The notes below the pieces were generated by a model. It did not search any database and had not been told where the DNA came from. It saw nothing but the letters and a program-made list of their open reading frames with translations. 10,249 nucleotides of DNA from an uncultured Lentisphaeraceae bacterium. GTDB lineage: Bacteria; Verrucomicrobiota; Kiritimatiellia; RFP12; DVOR01. How positions within the stretch are numbered: the stretch's first letter is position 1; each line of letters begins with the position of its first letter. Of the stretch, positions 1 through 6,838 are shown one piece after another. The position numbers and the translations under genes were made by a program. The stretch spans positions 1-10,249 of the forward strand of contig CAMGJH010000011.1 of NCBI GenBank assembly GCA_946056345.1, given 5' to 3'.

Positions 1-241
1 GCTAACGGCTAACCGCTGGCTCGCGCAGCGAGCCGCCCCGGGGTCAAAAGCAAATCGGCCCAAGTCCATTGTGGACTCGGGCCGGGGGAAGTGGAATGGC
101 TTACTGAATAGGTGGGGAGAAGGCCCACTCGAGATGGCGTTCGGCAATGACCCAGAGGACAAGGTCGGGGGCAGACTGCACACCCCTCATAACGGACAGG
201 CGTAGACCTGTCGTTAGTTGCCGTTCGCCATTTCGCTGCGC
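1..241. other. Gene-free stretch downstream of the lipoprotein gene
   Basis: No recognisable gene. Seen directly: a perfect 7-bp stem with a 3-base loop at 18-34, a terminator-like hairpin at 57-83, a possible 29-codon minus-strand ORF at 101-190 without a clear ribosome binding site, and a hairpin at 191-215 (stem 4 bp + 5 bp with one bulged base, loop of 6). Bases 85-240 look less GC-rich than the flanking genes. It may be an extended 3' untranslated region of the lipoprotein mRNA, a small RNA, or a decayed gene; nothing in the sequence decides between these. Confidence 0.5.
46..84 (-). terminator. Probable rho-independent terminator on the minus strand
   Basis: An 11-bp stem (57-67 pairing with 73-83, loop 68-72), extended by one more C-G pair at 56/84. 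The single mismatch on the plus strand becomes a G-U wobble in minus-strand RNA, so the structure favours that strand. The minus-strand sequence after the stem is T-rich (46-55). It lies about 160 bases past the stop of the lipoprotein gene and could end that transcript, or a small RNA in between. Confidence 0.5.
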
Positions 242-820
242 TTAGAAGAGCCAGCCGAGGAGGCCGTTGCGGGCGGCGGGGAGGGCGGCCGGATTGGAGT
301 AGTTCTCCAGGCGTGTGTCGGAGGGGATTTTGAGGAGCTTTTGGTTCTCGTCGAGGAGGATGGCGCGGTTCTTGATGAACTCGATGCCGGTCATTGTGCC
401 GGGGAAGCCGGTGGCTTCGCACTCGATGGTGGAGACGAAGAAGTAGTCGGTGACCTTGAAGCGGTAAATGGTGCCGAAGAGGCAGTCGGCCTGGGCTTTG
501 TCGACGGCGGCGTAGGTGGCGGCGGCTTTGGCTTTATTGACGGCGACGCGAGTGGGCGAGAGGGGGCCGAAGAAGTGGTCTTTGGTCTCGATGGCGGCGA
601 ACTTGGGCTCGCCGGTGGTGAAGAGCCAGAACCAGACTTTGGCTGCGCCTTCGGCCTTTACCTTTTGGTCGCTGACGGCGAATTGGGTGTTGTAGCCCGG
701 ACCGTCTTGCGGCGAGGGTTCGACGTTGGCGTGCGCGCCGGCTTCGGTGTAGTAGGAGACGCAGCCGGTTCCGAGGAGGGCGAGGGCGCCGCACAGGAAG
801 AGACTATGAATGAACTTCAT
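242..820 (-). CDS. Putative lipoprotein of unknown function (192 aa)
   Basis: The protein begins with a short basic-hydrophobic segment (MKFIHSLFLCGALALLG) ending in LGTGC, with the cysteine at residue 20. This is a slightly relaxed lipobox, so the product is probably lipid-modified and anchored on the periplasmic side of a membrane. The start is supported by GGAGT at 828-832, with good spacing to the ATG at 820. The mature part is about 170 residues with no transmembrane segment. It contains several aromatic stretches (VWFWLF, YRFKVTDYFF) and three cysteines (residues 10, 20 and two later ones are visible, including CLFGTIYR and IECEATG). I do not recognise the family and assign no function. 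The gene stands alone after the 692-residue gene, separated by 174 bases that contain a possible promoter. Third codon positions are strongly C-rich from the first codons. Confidence 0.8.
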   Translation of the reverse strand: MKFIHSLFLCGALALLGTGCVSYYTEAGAHANVEPSPQDGPGYNTQFAVSDQKVKAEGAAKVWFWLFTTGEPKFAAIETKDHFFGPLSPTRVAVNKAKAAATYAAVDKAQADCLFGTIYRFKVTDYFFVSTIECEATGFPGTMTGIEFIKNRAILLDENQKLLKIPSDTRLENYSNPAALPAARNGLLGWLF

Positions 821-936
821 TGGTGATACTCCGGATCCTGCGCGTGTGGCCCCGGGAGAGCTGCGCAGGGGCGCTTAACCGGGGGCGGCCCCCGTGCCTA
901 CGGCGATGCAGGGCGCCTGGGGAACCACTGGCCACT

Positions 937-965
937 AGTCTACCTTAAATACCGTCCCGCTGCAA
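937..965 (-). promoter_or_regulatory. Candidate promoter of the lipoprotein gene
   Basis: Minus strand: -35 TTGCAG (960-965), 17-bp spacer, -10 TAGACT (937-942). Each box alone is a weak match to the sigma-70 consensus. Support comes from the same TTGC / TA...T layout upstream of other genes here. The -35 box lies inside the hairpin at 954-986. Confidence 0.35.
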
Positions 966-986
966 GCGTTGTTTTTGCTGCGGGGC
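954..986 (-). terminator. Possible terminator after the 692-aa gene
   Basis: Stem of 5 bp (956-960 with 980-984), a T-T mismatch, then 4 bp (962-965 with 975-978), loop 966-974. It starts about 10 bases after the stop codon. The tail on the minus strand is only moderately T-rich (GGTATTTAAG), so termination is uncertain. Confidence 0.35.
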
Positions 987-994
987 CGAGGCGG

Positions 995-3073
995 TTAGAC
1001 GCGGATCATCGCGTCGCGGACGTAGTCCATAAAGTGTTCGCGCAGGGCGGGGAGGTCGAGGGCGGCGCGCTCGAGGGCCCAGAGGGCGAAGTCGAGTTTG
1101 GCGCGGAAGGTGTAGCGGGGGTGGAGGCGGGGATTGAAGGAGTCGAAGCTGGCCTTGTTCTGACGGTAGGTCCAGTACATTGCTTCCACGCGGCGCTCAA
1201 AGCCGTCGAAGAAGGCGGAGGCGCAGTCGTTGAGGGTGCAGGTTTCGGCGTGGGAGTGCCAGTAGTCGCCGAGGGCGAGGGCGTAGGCGCGCAGGTAGAA
1301 GCGGTGAGCTTCGTAGAGGTTGGCGGCGTCTTGGGCGAGGTTGGGCCAGCCCATCGTGCCGCGGATGGAGCAGCTCTGGACGCCTTCGGGCATCGGGCGG
1401 TGCATAAAGGGGTCGTAGACGAAGGCGAAGATCTCCTTACCGATGCCGAAGCGGCAGGTGGGCTTGGGCTCGGGGACGAACTTCTTGGCCACGAGGTTCT
1501 GCGCGGCCGAGGAGCCGTAGAGGCGGGCGAGGGCGAGGACGACCTCGGGGAGCTCGGAGCCGTGGGGGTTGTCGGGGTCGGCGCGGAAGAGTTCGGGGGG
1601 GATGGCCGGGAGGGGGTCGCCGGGGCAGCGGGTACGCAGGAAGTAGGGGGTCTCGCGGCGGGCCTGGCCGCTGGAGGCGACGGTGAGGAGCTGGAAGGCC
1701 GGGTAGTCGGCGCCGAGAGCGCGGAAGACGTTGACGCGGGTGAGGAGGTAGTTTGCGTAGCCGGCGCGGACGCTGCCCAGGCGCTTTTGGATGTAGGAGA
1801 TGGGCACGGGGCTGCGGTCGGTCTTCATCACGATCTCGCGCGATTGGCCGGTGCCGGCGGCGAGGAGTTTGGAGGAGCGGACCTCGTAGACGTTGATGAA
1901 CTCCATGTGCTCATCGAAGCTCAGGCGGCGCTTGAGGTGGTCGACCACCGTGAGGGTCTGCCAGTCGGCGCCGGGATGGACAATCTCGCGGCCGTCGCGG
2001 ATGGTGACCCCGGGGAGGGCGACGCGGCGGGCGTCGAAGTCCATCCGCTCGTCCTGGCGCTGGTCGTCATCGCAAATGCGCGCGTAGAGGGCAAGGATGG
2101 TGGCTTCGGCCTCGAGGGAGGCGAAGGCGGGGTCCTGGAGGGCGTGGAGGTAGAGGCGGCCGAGGGCGTGGAGGGTGTCGCAGAGGTCATCGCCATTCGC
2201 TTCGCCAGCGGCGACGGCGGCGGCCAGGCGCTCCAGGGGCGGGAGGATGAGCTGCTCAACAGTCTCGCGCCCAATGCCGAAAAACGAGATGGCGAAGCTG
2301 CCCAGCGCGCCCTTCGCCCGCCGCATGGCCGAGACACGCTCTCCGCTCGGCGGCACCACCCACTCGCGCAGACAGGCCGCCACGGCCTCGGGCTCCGTGC
2401 GGGCCAACTGCGCCAGGCGCTCGAACTCGGCGTAGGTGAGCCAGTGGACGCCGCGCAGGCTGACGAAGTAGCGCGCCTCGGTCTCCATCGGCTGGCAGGC
2501 TTGCTCCACCAAGCGGCGCATCTCTTCCAGGGCGTAGACGCGCGGCTTGATGCGCCAAATCTGCCCCAAGGGCTCGGCGTAGGCCAGGGCTTCCGGGGTG
2601 CGCTCGCAGAAGGAAATCTCGTTGAGGCCGAGGCCCTGGGCCTGCAGCCAGCCGTCGGCCTGGATGAGGCAGTCGAAGTCGGTATCACGCTGAAGGAGGT
2701 CGATGCCCGTGGAGGTCACGCGCCCGAGGACCACGCGCTTGGCCAGGGTGGCGGAGCGGTCGGTGCGCGGCACGCGGCAGAGCTCCTTACCCAGCGCGCC
2801 GGAGAAGAGGGGGGTGAGGACCGTACCGAAGTTGCCCGAGCAGACGGCCAGCACCATTCCCCGCCGGCCCACGCGCAAGTCCGCGCGCCGGATGAGGGCC
2901 ATCAGCCGCCGCGCCTCGCCCAGGTTGCGCTGGAGCACAAAGCGGTCATCACCCACGGCGTAGATCTCAAAGCGATGGCGCCCGAGCGTGCTTTCGGCGG
3001 TCACCTCGCCCAAGAGGCTCCCCGCCTGGCGAATGTGCCCGAGCAACTGTTCGTATCCGGGTGTCGACTTCAT
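995..3073 (-). CDS. Large protein of unknown function (692 aa)
   Basis: I do not recognise this protein. The start is the ATG at 3073, preceded by AGAAGGAG (3080-3087) at six bases' spacing; an in-frame ATG 14 codons upstream has no such site and would overlap the candidate -10 box. There is no signal peptide and no clear transmembrane segment, so it is probably cytoplasmic. The middle of the C-terminal half has a stretch that faintly recalls kinase-like phosphotransferases: a lysine in REIVMKTDR, a possible hinge TPYFLRTRCPGDPL, and an aspartate in FAFVYDPF. However, no HxDxxxxN or DFG signature is visible, so this is speculation. A compact conserved-looking block (CSIRGTMGWPNL) and several Cys/His near the C-terminus (HSHAETCTLNDC) could be functional sites. 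It follows trigger factor after a strong terminator and probably has its own promoter. Third positions are G-rich in the 5' part and C-rich in the 3' part. Confidence 0.8.
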   Translation of the reverse strand: MKSTPGYEQLLGHIRQAGSLLGEVTAESTLGRHRFEIYAVGDDRFVLQRNLGEARRLMALIRRADLRVGRRGMVLAVCSGNFGTVLTPLFSGALGKELCRVPRTDRSATLAKRVVLGRVTSTGIDLLQRDTDFDCLIQADGWLQAQGLGLNEISFCERTPEALAYAEPLGQIWRIKPRVYALEEMRRLVEQACQPMETEARYFVSLRGVHWLTYAEFERLAQLARTEPEAVAACLREWVVPPSGERVSAMRRAKGALGSFAISFFGIGRETVEQLILPPLERLAAAVAAGEANGDDLCDTLHALGRLYLHALQDPAFASLEAEATILALYARICDDDQRQDERMDFDARRVALPGVTIRDGREIVHPGADWQTLTVVDHLKRRLSFDEHMEFINVYEVRSSKLLAAGTGQSREIVMKTDRSPVPISYIQKRLGSVRAGYANYLLTRVNVFRALGADYPAFQLLTVASSGQARRETPYFLRTRCPGDPLPAIPPELFRADPDNPHGSELPEVVLALARLYGSSAAQNLVAKKFVPEPKPTCRFGIGKEIFAFVYDPFMHRPMPEGVQSCSIRGTMGWPNLAQDAANLYEAHRFYLRAYALALGDYWHSHAETCTLNDCASAFFDGFERRVEAMYWTYRQNKASFDSFNPRLHPRYTFRAKLDFALWALERAALDLPALREHFMDYVRDAMIRV

Positions 3074-3105
3074 CTCGCGCTCCTTCTGACTGCTGCAACG
3101 GCAAC

Positions 3106-3135
3106 AGTCTAGCACACTCGCCCTAGAAACAGCAA
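3106..3135 (-). promoter_or_regulatory. Candidate promoter of the 692-aa gene
   Basis: Minus strand: -35 TTGCTG (3130-3135), 18-bp spacer, -10 TAGACT (3106-3111). The expected start of transcription is about 26 bases before the ATG. The -35 hexamer lies in the distal arm of the trigger factor terminator. The -10 is identical to that proposed for the lipoprotein gene. Confidence 0.45.
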
Positions 3136-3164
3136 CGCGCGGCCGAAACCGCGCGCTACTGTTT
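3124..3164 (-). terminator. Strong rho-independent terminator of trigger factor
   Basis: A 16-bp stem (3127-3142 with 3149-3164) including two G-U pairs on the minus-strand RNA, loop of six (TTTCGG), GC-rich centre, an A-tract on the leading side and TTTCT on the trailing side. It begins 20 bases after the tig stop codon. The plus strand after the stem is also T-rich, so it may work in both directions. Confidence 0.8.
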
Positions 3165-3184
3165 GTTTCTGAATGGTCGGAGCC

Positions 3185-4468
3185 TTACTTCACCGCGCAC
3201 TCGTCGATGAGGGCGGTCAGCACCTTGTTGGCGCGGGCGTCAGCCAGGAAGTCCTCCAAGCGGCCGTTGTCGTGCAGGCGCTTGACGAGCTCTTCGGGCT
3301 TGATCTGCACCTGGGCGGCGAGGGCCTCGATGGCCTCCTTGGTGTCCTCCTGGGAGAGGGTGATCTTGCGCTCGTCGGCCAGCTGGGTGAGGACGTAGTG
3401 GCGGCGGGTGCTGTCGGTGGCGGTCTTGACAGCCTGCTTGTAGACGTCGGACTTCTTCAGGGCCTCGCTGTCGCCCTTGAACATCTCCAGGGGCTTGGAC
3501 TTGTCGGCGGAGAGGATATCGTAGACGCGGTTCTCGACGACGCGCTCGGGCAGGTCGAAGGAGACGGAGGCGGCGATAGCGTCGGCGATTTCACGCGCAG
3601 CGCGGCCCTGCTCGGCGCTCTTCTTGTAGAGGGCGATGTTCTCGCGCATCTTCGTGCGCAGGTCGTCGAGGCTCTGGGCGCCCATACGCGAGACGAGGGT
3701 CGCGTCGTCCACCGCCTGCTGCTTGCGCATCTTCTTGAGGGTGATGGTGTAGTTGACCGTCTTGCCGGCGAGGTCCGTCACGCGGTAGTCAGCCGGATAG
3801 GTGGCGGCGAGCTGGGTGGTCTCCTCAAGCTTCTTGCCAAGGAGGGCGCCGACCAGACCGGGGATGAAGGCATCTTCCTGCAACTGCACCCAGTACTCCT
3901 CGTCGGCGGCATAGTGCTTGGCGGCATCGGAGAGGGTGGAAGCGTCGAGATCGGAGGTGAAAGCGATGGCCACGAGGTCGTTCTGCGTGGCGGTGTCCTC
4001 GGCCGAGGCATCGACGTAGGAAGCAAGCATGCGGCGGGCGCCGGCCAGACGCTCCTCCACCTCTTCCTCGGTGACGGCGTCATCGAGCTTCTTGACCTGC
4101 CACTTGGCGGTGTCGGGGGTCTTGAACTCGGGCTTCAGGTCCACCACGAAGGTGGCCTCGGCGCCCTGGCCCTTGGCCGAACGGACGGCGGCGATATCCA
4201 CCAGCGTCTCGACCTTCAGACTCGCATCCTTGAGCACCTCGCGATAGAGGGTGCTTATGACGCGCTGGTTGACCTCTTCCTGGATCTGCTTGCCGTAGAG
4301 GGCCTCGATGCGCTCCCACGGGGCCTTGCCGGGGCGGAAACCGGGCATCTTCACCTGCTTGGTGAAGCCGGCGCGAACCTGCTGGTAAATCGGGTCAATC
4401 TCCGCCGCCGTCGCTTCAACAACGCACTTCACGCGGCAGGCGTTCACCTTCTGAACATCAGTCTTCAT
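3185..4468 (-). CDS. tig: Trigger factor, ribosome-associated chaperone and peptidyl-prolyl isomerase
   Basis: Trigger factor binds at the ribosomal exit tunnel and shields and folds nascent chains. The 427-residue length is normal for the family. The N-terminal ribosome-binding domain carries the signature GFRPGKAP (residues 43-50) followed by IEALYGKQIQEEV. A central FKBP-like domain spans roughly residues 145-240 (visible as NDLVAIAF ... DAFIPGLVGALLGKKLEET ... ITLKKM), and a long helical C-terminal domain follows (ARREIADAIAASVSFDLPERVVENRV). I chose the ATG at 4468 because AAGGAAAG lies just upstream (4473-4480); the in-frame TTG at 4489 and ATG at 4486 lack a binding site. A promoter at 4518-4546 and a strong terminator at 3124-3164 make it a single-gene transcript. 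The clpP-clpX genes that often follow tig are not here. Confidence 0.96.
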   Translation of the reverse strand: MKTDVQKVNACRVKCVVEATAAEIDPIYQQVRAGFTKQVKMPGFRPGKAPWERIEALYGKQIQEEVNQRVISTLYREVLKDASLKVETLVDIAAVRSAKGQGAEATFVVDLKPEFKTPDTAKWQVKKLDDAVTEEEVEERLAGARRMLASYVDASAEDTATQNDLVAIAFTSDLDASTLSDAAKHYAADEEYWVQLQEDAFIPGLVGALLGKKLEETTQLAATYPADYRVTDLAGKTVNYTITLKKMRKQQAVDDATLVSRMGAQSLDDLRTKMRENIALYKKSAEQGRAAREIADAIAASVSFDLPERVVENRVYDILSADKSKPLEMFKGDSEALKKSDVYKQAVKTATDSTRRHYVLTQLADERKITLSQEDTKEAIEALAAQVQIKPEELVKRLHDNGRLEDFLADARANKVLTALIDECAVK

Positions 4469-4517
4469 CTTGCTTTCCTTGAACATCAACTAGATAAGAA
4501 GCGGAAAATGTTGGCTT

Positions 4518-4546
4518 ATAGTATCACATTGCCTACGGTTTAGCAA
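4518..4546 (-). promoter_or_regulatory. Candidate promoter of tig
   Basis: Minus strand: -35 TTGCTA (4541-4546), 17-bp spacer, -10 TACTAT (4518-4523). It would give a leader of about 43 bases. This short stretch is clearly more AT-rich than its surroundings. Confidence 0.55.
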
Positions 4547-4780
4547 ACGCCCGCGCGCGGCGTGAAGGGCGGGGGGAAAAGTGCAGACATTGGAGTGGCC
4601 GGGGGTGCCGGGCTAGCGCGGCAGCAGGTGGAGCGGCAAAGGTTTTGGAGTGGCCTGCTGCGCAGGTCACCCGGGGCGGAGTGCACCGCGCTCCCGGAGT
4701 GCGGGGCGAGTAAGTCCAAGCGAAGCGAAGGAGCTATGTCATCGCCCCCACACCGTTCCTGTGTGCTTTGTGGTTGCTGA
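4547..4780. repeat. GC-rich, repeat-like intergenic spacer between the antiporter gene and tig
   Basis: No gene is supported. An 11-base direct repeat, TTGGAGTGGCC, occurs at 4590-4600 and 4645-4655, and GGAGTGC occurs at 4678-4684 and 4696-4702. An 8-bp inverted pair, GCAGCAGG / CCTGCTGC, is at 4621-4628 and 4654-4661. A hairpin with a 7-bp stem and a 3-base loop is at 4678-4694, and a 5-bp hairpin at 4749-4765. Short open frames on the plus strand carry no recognisable protein. The texture (GGAGTG and GCTAGC-like modules) resembles dispersed intergenic repeats of some GC-rich genomes; family membership is an inference. Confidence 0.45.
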
Positions 4781-6838
4781 CTAACGCTGGGCGAGGAGGG
4801 CGGTGGCGCGGGCGATTTCGGGGTCGGAGCCGACGAGGACGAGGCTATCGCCGGCGGCGAGGCGGGTGTCGCGGCCGGGGGAGACATTGAGCTTGCCGCC
4901 GCGCTCAGTGACGGAGATGACGGCCGCGCCGGTGGTGCCACGCAGGTTGAGCTCGCCGAGGGTCTTGCCGACGGCGGCGCTGTCGCGCGGGAGGAGGAAG
5001 GTCTCGGTGTGGACGGCGAGGATGGAGCCGAGGGTGACGGGGTCCTCGGGCGGCAGGGCATTGAGGTCGAAGGCCTGGGAGAGGAGGTGGTGCGAGGCGT
5101 TGTATTCGGCGCGCAGGCGCTTGGAGTGGCGGGTGCCGAAGGCGAGCGCGAAGAGCACCAGTGGCGCGAGGAGCAGCAGGTTGGCCACAAAGCCCGAACA
5201 GAGGATGGCCGCGTAGGCGATGAGCCCGGCCCAGCCGATGGCGCGCAGGATGGTGCGGATGAAGCGGCGCACGCGCGTAAGGCCCCCCACCTCGCCGGCA
5301 AAGGCGTCCTCGGCCACATGTCGGGCAATCTCGCCCCAAGTGTGCCAGGCGGCCCAGAAGATCGGCGTGGTGAGCAGGAGCGCGCCCAGGCAGCAGAGGA
5401 GGCGACCGGCCGGGAACCAGGGCCAGGGGACGGCCCCGTCGAGGCGCGAGAGGAAGGCGGCCACCGGCGCGAGACGCGAGAGGGCGTAGACGCCGGCGAA
5501 GAGGATGGCGCAGCAGGCAAGGTCGATACCCAAGAAGATGGCGTGGCCGCGCAGGTGGGCCGCAAGGGAGGAGCCGCTTTCGGTGCGGCGGGCGGTGAGG
5601 GCGGTGAGCCAGCGGCGATACCAGTGGAAGGTCTCGTGGGCGCGCGGACCAAAGCAGCGGGCCAGGAGGCCGTAAAGGCGGTCCGAGCCGCGCAGGAGGT
5701 AGGGGTTGGTGGCGGTGCAGAGGAGGGCCACGCCGATGGCAATCTGGTAGAGCGGGCGCTCCGAGAGCCCCTGGGCCATCGCGAGGGCGGCGATGATGAA
5801 GGAGAACTCGGCCACCTGCCCCATCCCCAGGCCGACCTTGAAGGCGTCGCGCGGGCGCTCGCCCACCAGCACGCAAGCGACGGTGTTGTTGACGGCCTTG
5901 AGGAGGATCATCACCCCGGTGATGAGGGCGATGACCCCGGCGTTCGCCCAGAGCGCCCGAGGGTCGAGCTGCAACCCCACCGAGACGAAGAAGACGGCCG
6001 CAAAGAGGTTCGTGACCGGGTGGACAATGCGCTCGATGCGCCGGCGCGAGCGCGCCTCGGCCACCACCGCCCCCGCCAAGAAGGCCCCCACCACCAGCGA
6101 GAGGCCCAACCCATTCTGCGCCAAGCACGAGATGGCAAAGCAGACGCCCAGCGCCGCCAGGAGCACGAGCTCGTCGTCGAAGCGCTCGGCCACCCAGTTC
6201 ATCAACCGCGGCACCAGCAGCAGACCGAAGACGATTGCACCCACCAGGAAGAGCAGCAGGATGCCCACCTGCCGCGCCACCGTCAGCGCCGTCGTCCAGG
6301 CCGAACCCTCTGCGCCGCCGCCCACGCCCCCCAAGACGGCGATGAGCAGGATGGCCAAGATGTCCTCGATGAGCGCGATGGCGAAGGTGCTGTCCGAGAA
6401 GCGCCGCCCCAGCCAGCCGAGGCTCTCGAGGGTCTTGGCGGCAATCGAGGTGGAGCTGTCGCACAAGATGAGCCCCAGCAGAAAGCCCTCCAGGTTCCCC
6501 CACCCCAAGGCCTTGCCCAGGCAGAAGCCGCCCAGCACCATAAAGGCGACATCCCAAATCGCCGGGAAGACGACCCCCGCGCCCATCTGCCGCACCTTGC
6601 GGAAGGAGAAGCCCAGGCCAATGGAGAACATCAGGAACATCACACCCAGGTCCGAGAGCATCCGGATGTTCTGCTCGTTCTGGATGAGGGCCGGCCCGGC
6701 GTGGGGACCGGCCACCACCCCAGCCAGAATGTACCCCACCGTCAGCGGCAGCCGGAAGCGCGAGAAGACCAGCCCCACCGCCGCCGCCACCGCAATCACA
6801 ATACTCAAATCCGCGAAGAAGAGCGTCGCACTATCCAT
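4781..6838 (-). CDS. CPA2-type cation:proton antiporter with extra membrane block and TrkA-C domain (685 aa)
   Basis: Inner-membrane exchanger of K+ or Na+ for protons. Residues about 9-385 form a Na+/H+ exchanger (CPA2, KefB-like) domain. Visible features are GYILAGVVAGP (35-45), SDLGVMFLMFSIGL (62-75), the unwound-helix region CDSSTSIAAKTL (126-137), the acidic pair E158-D159 in IALIEDI, and GQVAEFSFI (340-348). Residues about 430-565 add three or four more hydrophobic helices with a basic loop. Residues about 610-685 look like a TrkA-C (RCK-C) ligand-binding domain (GKTLGELNLRG ... GDSLVLVGS). No nucleotide-binding RCK-N (GxGxxG) domain is present, so it is not a plain KefB/KefC. The start at 6838 is preceded by GAGGA at good spacing; an upstream in-frame start would translate through the GTCGAC repeats. 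No convincing own promoter is seen, so it may be read from the nif3 side. Ion specificity cannot be told. Confidence 0.88.
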   Translation of the reverse strand: MDSATLFFADLSIVIAVAAAVGLVFSRFRLPLTVGYILAGVVAGPHAGPALIQNEQNIRMLSDLGVMFLMFSIGLGFSFRKVRQMGAGVVFPAIWDVAFMVLGGFCLGKALGWGNLEGFLLGLILCDSSTSIAAKTLESLGWLGRRFSDSTFAIALIEDILAILLIAVLGGVGGGAEGSAWTTALTVARQVGILLLFLVGAIVFGLLLVPRLMNWVAERFDDELVLLAALGVCFAISCLAQNGLGLSLVVGAFLAGAVVAEARSRRRIERIVHPVTNLFAAVFFVSVGLQLDPRALWANAGVIALITGVMILLKAVNNTVACVLVGERPRDAFKVGLGMGQVAEFSFIIAALAMAQGLSERPLYQIAIGVALLCTATNPYLLRGSDRLYGLLARCFGPRAHETFHWYRRWLTALTARRTESGSSLAAHLRGHAIFLGIDLACCAILFAGVYALSRLAPVAAFLSRLDGAVPWPWFPAGRLLCCLGALLLTTPIFWAAWHTWGEIARHVAEDAFAGEVGGLTRVRRFIRTILRAIGWAGLIAYAAILCSGFVANLLLLAPLVLFALAFGTRHSKRLRAEYNASHHLLSQAFDLNALPPEDPVTLGSILAVHTETFLLPRDSAAVGKTLGELNLRGTTGAAVISVTERGGKLNVSPGRDTRLAAGDSLVLVGSDPEIARATALLAQR

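Larger units (their letters stand above)
821..994. other. Intergenic leader between the 692-aa gene and the lipoprotein gene
   Basis: No gene. On the minus strand this holds, in order, a hairpin just after the upstream stop (954-986), a candidate promoter (937-965), a GC hairpin with a 6-bp stem and a 3-base loop (880-894), and the lipoprotein ribosome binding site. If the promoter is right, the lipoprotein mRNA has a leader of about 110 bases, longer than the other leaders inferred in this window. Confidence 0.4.

Noticed and set aside
9..422. 137-codon minus-strand frame at the left edge
   Set aside because: Arg/Pro-rich translation overlapping the lipoprotein gene in another frame and running across the terminator hairpin; no start signal.
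1034..3112. 692-codon open frame on the plus strand opposite the unknown large gene
   Set aside because: It is the antisense shadow of a GC-rich gene: the composition is repetitive (Gly/Glu/Val/Ala), and the minus-strand frame has a good ribosome binding site, a promoter and protein-like composition.
3173..4543. Long plus-strand open frame across trigger factor
   Set aside because: Antisense shadow of an unmistakable tig gene; low-complexity Leu/Gly/Val translation.
4749..4765. Terminator just after the antiporter gene
   Set aside because: Only a 5-bp stem with a 7-base loop, and no T-run on the minus strand after it.
4562..4780. 72-codon plus-strand ORF in the spacer after the antiporter gene
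   Set aside because: No family resemblance and repeat-derived sequence; it looks like a spurious frame in GC-rich repeats.
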